Source: Actinomycetota bacterium
Lineage (GTDB): Bacteria; Actinomycetota; Acidimicrobiia; Acidimicrobiales; Ilumatobacteraceae
NCBI GenBank assembly: GCA_016870865.1
Contig: VGAC01000017.1
Coordinates: 1 to 37,922 of the forward strand
DNA: 37,922 bases
Reading direction: 5' to 3'
Position numbers and translations under genes: made by a program. The notes under the pieces are model-generated. The model was not told where the DNA came from and did not search any database. It saw only the letters and a list, made by a program, of their open reading frames with translations. Below, in pieces: positions 16,665 through 25,357 of this stretch. Position 1 is the first letter of the stretch. Every line of letters starts with the position of its first letter.

Positions 16665-17366
16665 ATGCACACCGATCTTGCATATCTGCGTGATGCGTTC
16701 GTGCGTGAGTTCGATGCGGCCGTCGTCGCGGTCGAAGGGAACGAGATTGCGCTCGACTCCACGTACTTCTATCCAACGGGTGGTGGCCAACCCCACGACA
16801 CAGGCACGCTCGGCAGTGCCCATGTGTCGGATGTCCGCAAGGACGGGGACCTCGTATGGCACATCCTGCAGGGTCCGATCCCGAACGTCGGTGAAACGGT
16901 GCACGGTGTCGTGCACTGGGAGCGACGTTTCAACCTCATGCGCACACACACGGCGATGCACATTCTCTGCGGGGTCATCTGGAGGGAGTGGCAGGTACCC
17001 GTCACCGGCGGCAACATGGAGCCGCTTTCCGCGCGCATGGACTTCGAGTTCGACCCTCTACCGGAGGGCTTCGCACAACGCGTCGAAGAGCTCGTGAACG
17101 AAGCCATCGTCCACGATCACCCCATCGAGGTCAGTTTTCTCCCCCGTGACACGGCGGTCATGGATGAAGACCTCATCCGTACCAAGGTCTCCCTGATCCC
17201 TGAAACCGTGCGGGACATCCGCGTCGTCGACATCGTCGGCCTCGACAAGCAGGCCGACGGCGGTACCCACGTCGCGTCGACCAGAGACGTTGGTCGGTTG
17301 CGGGTCACCAAGTTGGAAAACAAGGGCAAGGGCAACAAGCGCGTGAGGGTCGAAATCACCGATTGA
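16665..17366 (+). CDS. AlaX-type alanyl-tRNA editing protein
   Basis: A 233-residue stand-alone editing protein related to the C-terminal half of alanyl-tRNA synthetase; it hydrolyses Ser-tRNA(Ala) or Gly-tRNA(Ala). FYPTGGGQPHDTG (residues about 37-49) and the zinc-binding THTAMHILCG (HxxxH) are typical. The second zinc site reads ADGGTHVAST, with aspartate in place of the cysteine found in full AlaRS, as in many AlaX proteins. Start could be GTG 16662 or ATG 16665; ATG is given. The gene follows hemQ by 9 nt and is probably cotranscribed. Confidence 0.88.
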   Translation: MHTDLAYLRDAFVREFDAAVVAVEGNEIALDSTYFYPTGGGQPHDTGTLGSAHVSDVRKDGDLVWHILQGPIPNVGETVHGVVHWERRFNLMRTHTAMHILCGVIWREWQVPVTGGNMEPLSARMDFEFDPLPEGFAQRVEELVNEAIVHDHPIEVSFLPRDTAVMDEDLIRTKVSLIPETVRDIRVVDIVGLDKQADGGTHVASTRDVGRLRVTKLENKGKGNKRVRVEITD

Positions 17367-17374
17367 AGAAATTC

Positions 17375-17419
17375 GTGACGGGAACGCGATCTCCATCAAA
17401 CGATCGCAGCCCGTGTCAC
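17375..17419. terminator. Long hairpin after the alaX gene
   Basis: GTGACGGG (17375-17382) and GCGATC (17386-17391) pair with GATCGC (17402-17407), CCCG (17410-17413) and TCAC (17416-17419), with small bulges and a 10-nt loop. No T-tract follows. It sits 8 nt after the stop and before the exporter gene, so it probably marks the 3' end of the hemQ-alaX transcript. Confidence 0.45.
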
Positions 17420-17444
17420 CCGGCAGATCGGTAATGATGGGCTG

Positions 17445-18869
17445 ATGCGATTCGGTGCCGTGGGAACCGCCGAGGTTCCTGCCGTCCCACGACGCGCGTG
17501 GTACGTACTGATGCTGACGTCGTTCGGCCAATTCTTTGTCATCTTCGACTCGACGGTTTTGAACGTGGGTTTCGCGTCAATCGAGAAAGATTTCTCGAAC
17601 GTCGCGCGCACCACGCTGGCATGGGCACTGACGAGCTATTCAATCGGTACTGCGTCACTGCTGTTGCTCGCGGGACGTGTCGCCGATCTTTTTGGTCGCA
17701 GGCGGATCTTTCTCATCGGCATCTCGATCTTCGCCTTGGGGAGCCTCGGCGCCGGTTTGGCGCCAAACGTCGGGGTACTGATTGCGACGCGTACCGTGCA
17801 GTCGGTTGGTGGGGCGTTGATGGTGCCCACATCGATCGCGCTTGCATTGCCCGAATTTCCACCGGAGCGGCGCAGTTTGGCGGTGGGGGTGTGGGGTTCG
17901 ATCGCTGCCCTGGCGGGAGGTTTGGGTCCGCCCCTCGGCGCCGGCGTCATCGAACTTGGTGGTTGGCGCTGGATCTTCTTCATAAACATCCCAGTCGTCG
18001 TGCTGGTCGTGGTGTCGGGACGCAACGTCCTGCGCGAATCGAAAGGTTCGTCGACGGGTACGGGTCTGGACATGTTGTCCGTACCACTCGGCACGACAGG
18101 CCTCGCGCTGCTGACGTTGGGGGTCTTGCAGGGTGCCAAGTGGGGATGGACGAGTCCGGGAATCACGGCGTCGTTCGTCGGCGCCATCGTGTTCGGTTGG
18201 ATCGTTGTCCGGCGTTCGTTGACGCACGCGGAGCCATTGCTCGACATTGCGATCTTTCGGCAACGGCGGTTCACCGCGGCCTCGATTGCGACGTTCACGC
18301 TGAATCTTCCCGTGGCCGGTTTCTGGTTCAGCGCTCCGTTGTTTTTCCAGACGGTGTGGGACTGGTCGGTCCTCAAGAGTGGGTTTGCGATCATGCCGAC
18401 TCCGGTCATCATCTTCGTGACCGCTTCTTTTGCGGGTCGCTACTCCGACCGCGGGCTGGTCAAGCCGATCATCGGTACGGGGATTGGCTGCTGCGCGATC
18501 GGCATCGTGGGACTCGCCGCCTTTCTCGACGCGGAGTCGAACTATTGGATGCACTACCTACCCTTCGCCGCCATCTACGGCATCGGCCTGGGCCTGTCCT
18601 GGTCGACGTTGACGGCCGCCGCGCTGATCGGTATCGACCAAGAAAAGTTCGGAGCAGCCAACGGGACCAACCTGACTTTCCGTCAGGTTGGCGGCGCAAT
18701 GGGTGTTGCGTTGTCGATTGCCGTTGCCGGCGAGGCCGGGGTACCGGGCTCGGCAGCCGCATTCCATCGTGTCTGGTTGGTCCTTGCTGTGTGGGTGGCT
18801 CTCACCTTCGTCTTCTTCGTTGCTGCGTATCCGAGAATTTCACTTCCGACCAAAGAGGCCCACAACTAA
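17445..18869 (+). CDS. MFS exporter, DHA2/EmrB-like family
   Basis: A 474-residue membrane protein with many hydrophobic segments, probably 14 transmembrane helices. FDSTVLNVGFASI in the first helix (position of the D-x-T-x-x-N-x-A motif) and GRVADLFGRRRIFL (motif A, about residues 76-89) place it in the DHA2 drug:H+ antiporter family. The substrate is unknown. Its TAA stop supplies the -10 of the LysE-type gene downstream. Sequence around 17431-17444 (gtaatgat then 6-7 nt) may be its own -10. Confidence 0.9.
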   Translation: MRFGAVGTAEVPAVPRRAWYVLMLTSFGQFFVIFDSTVLNVGFASIEKDFSNVARTTLAWALTSYSIGTASLLLLAGRVADLFGRRRIFLIGISIFALGSLGAGLAPNVGVLIATRTVQSVGGALMVPTSIALALPEFPPERRSLAVGVWGSIAALAGGLGPPLGAGVIELGGWRWIFFINIPVVVLVVVSGRNVLRESKGSSTGTGLDMLSVPLGTTGLALLTLGVLQGAKWGWTSPGITASFVGAIVFGWIVVRRSLTHAEPLLDIAIFRQRRFTAASIATFTLNLPVAGFWFSAPLFFQTVWDWSVLKSGFAIMPTPVIIFVTASFAGRYSDRGLVKPIIGTGIGCCAIGIVGLAAFLDAESNYWMHYLPFAAIYGIGLGLSWSTLTAAALIGIDQEKFGAANGTNLTFRQVGGAMGVALSIAVAGEAGVPGSAAAFHRVWLVLAVWVALTFVFFVAAYPRISLPTKEAHN

Positions 18870-18872
18870 AGT
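18867..18872 (+). promoter_or_regulatory. Leaderless -10 (TAAAGT) of the LysE-type gene on a stop codon
   Basis: TAAAGT begins on the TAA stop of the MFS gene and ends 6 nt before GTG 18879. Confidence 0.5.
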
Positions 18873-18878
18873 GACGCA

Positions 18879-19517
18879 GTGCCCGAGACGTCGAATCTGA
18901 TCGCATTCATCAGTGCGACGGCAGTCCTTCTTCTCATTCCCGGTCCCGCGATCATTCTCAACCTGAACCGCACCCTGGCCGACGGACGGTCTCACGGTTT
19001 GGCAACGGTCGCAGGCCTCGAGATCGGTGACACGATCCAGGCCCTGCTTGCGGCACTGGGCATCAGTGCGGTTCTCGCGACTTCCATCAGCATCTTCAAC
19101 GCAATCAAATGGGGTGGTGTCGTGTATCTCATCTTCACGGGGGTGAAGACGTTGCTGACATCTCCCGATGAAATACACGGAGATCCGACACATACGACAC
19201 TCGCGCAGTCCTTCCGTCAGGGAATCATCGTGAATGCCCTGAACCCGAAGACATCACTCTTTTTCCTTTCCATCTTTCCGCAATTCGTCGATGCAAAGGC
19301 TGCCAACGCAAAGGTTCAGTCGCTTGTGCTGGGGCTGGTCTTCGTGGTGCTTGCGACGATCTTCAACGGTTCGTACACCTTGGTGGCGAGCGGATTGCGC
19401 GATTGGCTGTTCCGTGGTCGTGCGGTCTACGTGATGCGTCGATACGTCGCAGGGTTTGCCTTCATCGGTCTCGGACTCCTGGCGATGACCGCGGGACTCC
19501 CGTCGGGTACCGACTGA
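18879..19517 (+). CDS. LysE/RhtB family exporter
   Basis: A 212-residue membrane protein with about six hydrophobic segments. The N-terminal AVLLLIPGPAIILNLNRTLADGR, split by the P-G-P motif, and GIIVNALNPKTSLFFLSIFP are signatures of the LysE/RhtB amino-acid exporter family. Substrate specificity cannot be read from sequence. GTG 18879 is set by the TAAAGT box 6 nt before it. It is followed after 8 nt by the alpha/beta hydrolase gene. Confidence 0.9.
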   Translation: MPETSNLIAFISATAVLLLIPGPAIILNLNRTLADGRSHGLATVAGLEIGDTIQALLAALGISAVLATSISIFNAIKWGGVVYLIFTGVKTLLTSPDEIHGDPTHTTLAQSFRQGIIVNALNPKTSLFFLSIFPQFVDAKAANAKVQSLVLGLVFVVLATIFNGSYTLVASGLRDWLFRGRAVYVMRRYVAGFAFIGLGLLAMTAGLPSGTD

Positions 19518-19525
19518 GGAACCCG

Positions 19526-20419
19526 ATGTTTCCCGTGCACTTTGCATCACCGCGTGCCTTTCGCCAGGCGTTTCACCACGAGAGGGCAGGCAGTGGTTGC
19601 GAAGTCGCGATGGTGTGCGTCCACGGTTGGCCTGAAACCAAACGTCTGTACCACCGGGTCGTGGGTCCGTTGCGCGACGCGGGTTTCGATGTGGTGGTAC
19701 CGGATCTGCGCGCCTTTGGGGATTCGGGCATCGGTCCCGACGGCTTCAACGATGTTGTTTCGCATGCACGCGACATCCACGCGTTGGTGCACGACCACCT
19801 GGGTTACGGCGAGGTGGTTCTCGTCGGGGGCGACCTCGGCGGCTCGGTGATCCAAGAGATTGCCTTGCGCTGGCCCGAGTGGGTCGATCGAATGGTGCTG
19901 TTCAATTCACCCTTGCCCTACATGAGGGCCGAGATGGTTGGCCTCGCAACCCGCGCTGATGCTTCGACGCGCGACTATTTCGAGCGGCAGGGAACGGATG
20001 CGGAGGGTCTGATCAGCGAGTTGACCTCGGCAGAAGCGTGTCGGAACTACGTGGCGCAGTTCTATGGGCCACGAAATTGGGCCCACCCGGGCAAGTTTTC
20101 GTCCTCGGATGTTGCCTATCACGTCGAGCCATTCGGCGACCCGCGCCGTCTGCGTGAAACGTTCGGCAACTACGAATCTGCCTACTCATCACAGAAACGT
20201 GTCGAGCAGCCGCTGTACGGGGCGAACTCAACGACGCCCACGCTCATTGTTTTCGGAACGAGCGATCGTGTGATCTACCCCGACTTCGACAAAATGGCAG
20301 AGATCGTCTTCGCCCGTCACCGAGACCCCGTGCGCATCGACGGTTGCGGTCACTTCGTACCATGGGAAGCCCCCGAACGTTTCATCGAGTTGACTCTCGG
20401 GTTCTGCCGCCGGGGTTAG
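19526..20419 (+). CDS. Alpha/beta hydrolase (epoxide hydrolase/dehalogenase-like)
   Basis: A 297-residue alpha/beta hydrolase. HGWPE (residues 33-37) is the oxyanion motif, and the nucleophile elbow GGDLGG has aspartate (D103), as in epoxide hydrolases and haloalkane dehalogenases rather than serine esterases. The acid may be the aspartate in FGTSDRV and the base the histidine in CGHFVPWEAPE. A cap domain with tyrosines lies in between (about residues 125-225). A Shine-Dalgarno sequence (gagga) precedes the ATG by 6 nt. Its TAG stop forms the -10 of the next gene. Confidence 0.88.
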   Translation: MFPVHFASPRAFRQAFHHERAGSGCEVAMVCVHGWPETKRLYHRVVGPLRDAGFDVVVPDLRAFGDSGIGPDGFNDVVSHARDIHALVHDHLGYGEVVLVGGDLGGSVIQEIALRWPEWVDRMVLFNSPLPYMRAEMVGLATRADASTRDYFERQGTDAEGLISELTSAEACRNYVAQFYGPRNWAHPGKFSSSDVAYHVEPFGDPRRLRETFGNYESAYSSQKRVEQPLYGANSTTPTLIVFGTSDRVIYPDFDKMAEIVFARHRDPVRIDGCGHFVPWEAPERFIELTLGFCRRG

Positions 20420-20422
20420 CCT
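20417..20422 (+). promoter_or_regulatory. Leaderless -10 (TAGCCT) of the PPOX gene on a stop codon
   Basis: TAGCCT begins on the TAG stop of the hydrolase gene and ends 6 nt before ATG 20429. Confidence 0.5.
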
Positions 20423-20428
20423 GCCGAC

Positions 20429-20827
20429 ATGAGCCAGGAACTCGGCCGTGCCCACTATGTCTCGTTCACCTCGTTCAAGAAAAACGGCGAACCGGTGTCC
20501 CTACCCGTGTGGGTAGTCCCGTTCGAGGGTGGATATGCGTTCACAACCGATCCCGACGCCTACAAAGTCAAGCGCGTCCGCAACAATCCGAAGGTGAGCC
20601 TGCGCGTGTGTTCGATACGCGGAAGGGTTGCGGCCGATGCAACGGTGTTCCACGGCACGGCTGAATACGTGGACACGGCGACGGCGGACCGCGTGAACGA
20701 GGCGATTCGCCGCAAGTACTGGATTGCCTATCGCATGCTCATCACCCCGTCGAACCTGTGGTCACGGTTGCGTGGCGAAGCGGGTGCCGCAGGCCACGCC
20801 GCCATCAAGGTCACGCTCGACTCCTGA
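20429..20827 (+). CDS. PPOX-class F420/FMN-binding oxidoreductase
   Basis: A 132-residue split-barrel flavin-type protein. YVSFTSFKKNGEPVSLPVWV at the N-terminus and K-V-K-R-V-R-N-N-P-K-V-S-L in the middle are typical of actinobacterial PPOX-class F420-dependent enzymes (pyridoxamine-oxidase-like fold). These reduce or oxidise diverse compounds with F420H2. The substrate is unknown. The hypothetical gene and glnD follow closely, but a functional connection to nitrogen control is not evident. Confidence 0.85.
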   Translation: MSQELGRAHYVSFTSFKKNGEPVSLPVWVVPFEGGYAFTTDPDAYKVKRVRNNPKVSLRVCSIRGRVAADATVFHGTAEYVDTATADRVNEAIRRKYWIAYRMLITPSNLWSRLRGEAGAAGHAAIKVTLDS

Positions 20828-20843
20828 GTCGAGACCCGCGCAA

Positions 20844-21317
20844 ATGGCAACGACGTACGAATCTGCAACGAACGATCTGGTCGAGGCGATCGGTCGTGCC
20901 ATCGAGCCTTGGCTTGTGCGGATCGCGGTTGACACGTTTGCCGCTGAACGCGGTTCGGTGTCGCCCGAGTTCCGTCAGGTCGCCCAAGATGCGGCTCGCG
21001 AGGGAGGCGAATGGGTGTTGGCGAGGTTGCAGGCAACCCTTCGGGTTGACGTCGATGCACAGCGGGTGAACCCCTTGCAGACGTTGCGTGACGCTGTCCG
21101 ATTTCCCACACGGGTCCTGTGGGACGCGGGTGTCGCCGCGAAAGTCCGCGACGAGTACGACGAGAAGATCAACCCCGAAGACATCTACGGCATCGGACCG
21201 GCACACTGGACGGACATCGATGAGTCACTCACCGAACCGGGCATCGTATGGGGGGCGGCGAAGGCGAGCACGGTGTTGCAGCGTCGTCGAGCCGAGGGAA
21301 AACTTGATCCAACATGA
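20844..21317 (+). CDS. Conserved-looking hypothetical protein upstream of glnD
   Basis: A 157-residue soluble protein with no family I recognise. The N-terminal two thirds look helical (AIGRAIEPWLVRIAVDTFAA and similar amphipathic stretches); the end is charged and contains INPEDIYGIGPAHWTDIDES. It starts 16 nt after the PPOX gene and its stop overlaps the glnD start (ATGA), so it is translated together with glnD. That coupling makes it a candidate accessory protein, but no function can be stated. Confidence 0.75.
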   Translation: MATTYESATNDLVEAIGRAIEPWLVRIAVDTFAAERGSVSPEFRQVAQDAAREGGEWVLARLQATLRVDVDAQRVNPLQTLRDAVRFPTRVLWDAGVAAKVRDEYDEKINPEDIYGIGPAHWTDIDESLTEPGIVWGAAKASTVLQRRRAEGKLDPT

Positions 21318-23632
21318 CGGATCCCGCGACCTTTTCCGCCCGACGTCGTGATCTGATTGCCGACTGGGGCGTCACAGCAGCCCCTTCCGGAACGCAGTTC
21401 TGTGCCGCTTTGTGTGGACTCACCGACGAACTGCTGGTGCTCCTGTTCGATGAAGCGGTGGCAAGGACGGGGATCAAAGGTGAAGTCGCCTTGGTCGCCG
21501 TGGGTGGTTACGGCCGCAGGGAGATGGCGCCGTTCAGCGATCTCGATGTGTTGCTACTGCATCGCAATGTGAAGAAAATCGACGAACTCGCGAGTGCGCT
21601 CTGGTATCCGCTGTGGGACCTCAAGTTCAAGGTCGGCCACGCGGTGCGGACACCGAAGGAGACGAAGAGCCTCGGCGATCGCGACCTCGACACTGCCACC
21701 GCACTCGTGACGTCTCGCCTCGTGGCCGGAGATACCGACCTCGCGGCGGAGGTCATCGACCAGGCACGCACCCGCTGGCGCAAGCGGGGGCGTGATTCGT
21801 TGCGTGACGTCCACAAGCGTGTCATCGAACGCCACGCGAGTGCGGGTGAAGTTGCTTTTCTTCTCGAACCGAACCTGAAAGAGGGCCTCGGTGGCCTGCG
21901 TGACATCCACGCGCTGTGGTGGGCACTCGAGGCGGATCTCGTTCTGAGCGACACCGATCAACAAGAACTCAGGCGAGCCAGCGAGGTCCTCCTCACTGCA
22001 CGAGTGGCACTGCACCTCTCCACACAACGCGCGGGAGACGTTCTGCGTCTCGAAGACCAAGACGCGGTTGCGCGACTTGTCGGCTTTGGCGACAGCGACA
22101 AACTCATGGCGGAAATCGCCGCTGCGGGTCGCAGTGTGGCGTGGATCGCCGACGAAGCATGGGCGCGTCTCGACCCACCCGCGAATGTGAACGAACCACC
22201 CCGTCGGCTCGCGCCCGGCGTCGAACTCGTCCGCGGTGAGGTGCACCTCGACGAAACGGCGAACCCCGCAACCGACCCGACGCTTGTTCTCAGGGTTGCG
22301 ACGGCTGCCGCGCGGCTGAATGCACGCATCGACCACGAATCACTGAACCGTCTGGGAGAAGAAACGCCCGTATGGCCCGACCCGTGGCCGGCAGGGGCGA
22401 GCGACGATTTTGTCGCACTGATGCTCGAGGGCGAACGGGCAATTCCGGTGCTCGAGTCGCTCGACCAGCGCGATCTCATCACAAAGGTGCTGCCCGAATG
22501 GGCCCCGAACCGCAGCAAGCCGCAGCGCAACGCCTATCACCGTTACACCGTCGACCGTCATCTTTGGCAAACGGTTGCCAACGCGGCCGGCCTCGCCGAC
22601 AGGGTGTCGCGCCCCGACCTGTTGCTTTTCGCCGCGTGGTTCCACGACATCGGGAAGGGCTACCCGGGGGATCACACCGAGCTCGGGGTGAAGATGTTCG
22701 CCACGATCGGCCCCCGAATGGGACTTCCTGCCCACGACGTTGCCACGGTGCAGGCTTTGATCGAGCACCATCTACTTTTGGCGGACACCGCGACACGACG
22801 CGACTTGTCCGACGATGCGACCATCACCACCGTCGCCGCGACGCTGCAATCCGCGCTCACCCTCGAGTTGCTCTGTGCACTCACCGAAAGTGATTCGAAA
22901 GCGACGGGTGTATCGGCGTGGAGTGACTGGAAGGCGGGTCTCGTCACCGAATTGACCAAGCGTGTGCACCACGTTCTCGGTGGCGGTGACGTGCACGACG
23001 TGACCTGGAAGTTGTTCCCCGATGCGGAGGTCCTGGAAATGATGGCCGAGGGTAGGTTTGCGACGCGCACCACCGAGAACTCGGTCGTCGTCGTCAGCCC
23101 CGACCGTCCCGGAACCTTCAGCAAGGTGGCAGGGGTCATGGCGTTGTACGGCCTCGACGTTCTGGGTGCCGAGGCACATTCCGACGAGATGGGTATGGCT
23201 GCGTCTGAGTTTCGCGTCCAGCTACCCGCCACGCACTCGATCGAGTGGAGCCGTGTCGTCGAGAGTGTCGAACGGGCACTTCGCAACGAGATCGCGCTCG
23301 AGGTGCGGCTCGTCGAACGTGCCCGTGACTACGGCCCGTCCCGCGCGAAAACCGCCATCCCACTCGCCCCACCCACGGTGCGCTTTGACGACTCCGCATC
23401 ATCAAACAGCACGCTGCTCGAAGTACGTGCACCCGACAAGATCGGTTTGCTGTACAACATTGCAAAGACCATCGCGGACATGGGACTCGACATTCGCCAT
23501 GCCCGGGTACAAACGCTCACCAACGAGGTTGTCGACACCTTCTACGTTCGATCTGCGTCCGGTGGAAAACTCACCGACCCGATCCATCGAGCCGAAGTCG
23601 AAAAGGCGCTGCTCTTCGCCGTCTCCAAGTGA
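21314..23632 (+). CDS. glnD: Bifunctional PII uridylyltransferase/uridylyl-removing enzyme
   Basis: A 772-residue nitrogen sensor. The nucleotidyltransferase domain has GGYGRREMAPFSDLDVLLLH near residues 60-80. A GlnE/GlnD-type helical linker follows with LEPNLKEGLGGLRDIHALWW. The HD domain shows WFHDIGKG with H444-D445. Two C-terminal ACT domains begin with PDRPGTFSKVAGVMALYGLD and PDKIGLLYNIAKTIADMGLD. The enzyme modifies PII protein according to glutamine level. glnB/glnK and amtB are not adjacent. Start ATG 21314 overlaps the stop of the preceding gene. Confidence 0.95.
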   Translation: MTDPATFSARRRDLIADWGVTAAPSGTQFCAALCGLTDELLVLLFDEAVARTGIKGEVALVAVGGYGRREMAPFSDLDVLLLHRNVKKIDELASALWYPLWDLKFKVGHAVRTPKETKSLGDRDLDTATALVTSRLVAGDTDLAAEVIDQARTRWRKRGRDSLRDVHKRVIERHASAGEVAFLLEPNLKEGLGGLRDIHALWWALEADLVLSDTDQQELRRASEVLLTARVALHLSTQRAGDVLRLEDQDAVARLVGFGDSDKLMAEIAAAGRSVAWIADEAWARLDPPANVNEPPRRLAPGVELVRGEVHLDETANPATDPTLVLRVATAAARLNARIDHESLNRLGEETPVWPDPWPAGASDDFVALMLEGERAIPVLESLDQRDLITKVLPEWAPNRSKPQRNAYHRYTVDRHLWQTVANAAGLADRVSRPDLLLFAAWFHDIGKGYPGDHTELGVKMFATIGPRMGLPAHDVATVQALIEHHLLLADTATRRDLSDDATITTVAATLQSALTLELLCALTESDSKATGVSAWSDWKAGLVTELTKRVHHVLGGGDVHDVTWKLFPDAEVLEMMAEGRFATRTTENSVVVVSPDRPGTFSKVAGVMALYGLDVLGAEAHSDEMGMAASEFRVQLPATHSIEWSRVVESVERALRNEIALEVRLVERARDYGPSRAKTAIPLAPPTVRFDDSASSNSTLLEVRAPDKIGLLYNIAKTIADMGLDIRHARVQTLTNEVVDTFYVRSASGGKLTDPIHRAEVEKALLFAVSK

Positions 23633-23661
23633 CGCGGTACGGGTGCGGTCCCACACCGAAC

Positions 23662-23667
23662 TAATCT
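23662..23667 (+). promoter_or_regulatory. Leaderless -10 (TAATCT) of the NUDIX gene
   Basis: TAATCT ends 6 nt before GTG 23674 in the 41-bp gap after glnD; it supports the GTG as the start. Confidence 0.5.
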
Positions 23668-23673
23668 CGAAAT

Positions 23674-24378
23674 GTGAGCGAACTCGGACCACAGGACTTC
23701 ACGCGGGATCTGTTGCGGTGGAGTGAAGCGCTGGCCGCAATCGCGCGCACCGGCATGGGCTTCACCCAGAATCTCTACGAGCGCGAGCGCTACGAGGAGG
23801 TGCTCCACGTTGCCGCCGACATCAAAGCCGCCGTGGACGAGGCATCCGAGGTACGGCGCGAGCGAGACCATTTTGTCCAGGAGTGGATGGAAAGCATCGG
23901 CGAAGGAGTTCCGGGCTATGTCACGCCCAAGGTTGCGATTGGTGCGATCGTGGGCAACGAAGCAAACGAGATACTTCTCGTACAGCGCAAGGACAGTGGA
24001 TTCTGGTTGTATCCCACGGGATGGGCCGACGTGGGTTACTCGCCTGCCGAGGTGGCGCTGAAAGAGGTGCACGAGGAAACCGGCATCGAATGCGAGGCGG
24101 TCCAACTCCTGGGCGTGGTCGACGGCATGCGGATGGGATTCTCGCGCTTTGGTATGTACATGCTGTTGTTCCATTGTCGTGCAACCGGAGGCGAGTTGCG
24201 CGGCCATCCGCTGGAAACTTCGGGTGTCGGCTGGTTCTCGCGGGATCAGTTGCCGTACCCCACGGCCGGTGCGCAGTGGTGGGGACCGCTGGCGTTCAAC
24301 GCTCTCGACGGGGGTTCACACACTGCAACCTTCGATGCTCCCCGCGCCCCTATATGGCGCGGTGGTGAGTCGCCCTAA
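23674..24378 (+). CDS. NUDIX hydrolase with N-terminal helical domain
   Basis: A 234-residue protein: an N-terminal helical domain (about residues 1-80, like that of other NUDIX proteins acting on NDP-sugars) and a C-terminal NUDIX fold. The NUDIX box runs GWADVGYSPAEVALKEVHEE and ends TGI; the core EVHEE is intact, but Lys replaces the Arg and Tyr the first Glu of the consensus. The fold should cleave a nucleoside diphosphate-linked compound; the substrate is not known. Its end overlaps the convergent PAC2 gene by 4 bp. Confidence 0.88.
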   Translation: MSELGPQDFTRDLLRWSEALAAIARTGMGFTQNLYERERYEEVLHVAADIKAAVDEASEVRRERDHFVQEWMESIGEGVPGYVTPKVAIGAIVGNEANEILLVQRKDSGFWLYPTGWADVGYSPAEVALKEVHEETGIECEAVQLLGVVDGMRMGFSRFGMYMLLFHCRATGGELRGHPLETSGVGWFSRDQLPYPTAGAQWWGPLAFNALDGGSHTATFDAPRAPIWRGGESP

Positions 24379-25328
24379 CGGCCGTCCTGGTCGCGGAGGA
24401 ATTGTTCGACTTCCTCCATCAGCGTGTCGGTGTCGTCGACGTCGTTATCGGTGAGATCGACCGTGTCGTCACCGCTGTCGGTTGCAAAGTCGAACTGCAA
24501 CTGGCTGTCATCGTCCTCGACGTCGAAGTCGTCGTCGTCGATCGACATTCCCGAGTCCGACATCGTCTCGAGACGACCGACGTAGGACTGCAGGTCGTCG
24601 TCGTCTTCGATCATCGAATCAAGCTGCGACTCGTAGGCCGCAACGGTGTCCATCATGTGACCGACCGGAGCGGGCGTACCGATGATGTCGCAGGCGCGCT
24701 GCATGAGTGCAACCGCCGCCTTCGGTGAGCTGATTTGTCCCGCGTATGCGGGGACTGCTGCCCACAGCGATGCCGAGGGCACGGATGACCTGCCGCAGAC
24801 GTCGTGCAGCACGCCGACGATGCCCGTGGGACCCTCGTAGCGAGAACGCTGAAGGCTGTAGCGATTGACGAGCGAGTCATCCGTCGCGGTACCGATGAGT
24901 TGGACCGGCCGCGAGTGCGGGACGTCGGCCAGGAGTGCACCGAGTGTGAGAAACATCTTTGCATCGTATTTTTCGAAGACACCCAACAATTGGTCGGTGA
25001 ACAGCCGCCAGCGAAGGCTGGGCTCAGGTCCGAGAACCAAGATCACGTCGGTACCCGCGGAGCGGGCGTGCCACAGTCCGATCGTTGGCCACACGATGCG
25101 ACGCACACGACCACCGCTGAGTTTCACCTGTGGACGAATGCTGGCGAAATCCGTGAAGAGTTCAGGATCGATTTCGGCCAGTGCGGTGGCGCCCCACCCT
25201 TGGACGAGATTCTGGAGTGCCGATGATGCGGCATCAGCGGCGTCGTTCCATCCGGTGAAGGCGGCAATGACGGTGGGCTTCACGAGCCTGGGTTCGGAAA
25301 TCCAACGGATGTGTTCGGTGCCGCCCAT
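24375..25328 (-). CDS. PAC2 family protein with acidic C-terminal tail
   Basis: A 317-residue member of the PAC2 (proteasome assembly chaperone-like) family found in actinobacteria; AAFTGWNDAADAAS near residue 22 and the GPEPSLRW segment are characteristic. The last 80 residues are very acidic (runs DDDDL, SIDDDDFDVEDDD and a D/T-rich stretch) and end in MEEVEQFLRDQ, a tail typical of the actinobacterial family. The role is unknown; archaeal and eukaryotic relatives assist proteasome assembly. Actinobacteria often have proteasomes, but none is in this window. It starts 29 nt after the redoxin gene; TAGCGT 9 nt before ATG may allow separate expression. Confidence 0.85.
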   Translation of the reverse strand: MGGTEHIRWISEPRLVKPTVIAAFTGWNDAADAASSALQNLVQGWGATALAEIDPELFTDFASIRPQVKLSGGRVRRIVWPTIGLWHARSAGTDVILVLGPEPSLRWRLFTDQLLGVFEKYDAKMFLTLGALLADVPHSRPVQLIGTATDDSLVNRYSLQRSRYEGPTGIVGVLHDVCGRSSVPSASLWAAVPAYAGQISSPKAAVALMQRACDIIGTPAPVGHMMDTVAAYESQLDSMIEDDDDLQSYVGRLETMSDSGMSIDDDDFDVEDDDSQLQFDFATDSGDDTVDLTDNDVDDTDTLMEEVEQFLRDQDGR

Positions 25329-25357
25329 GACGCCCTAACGCTATCCAGCGATCCCCG

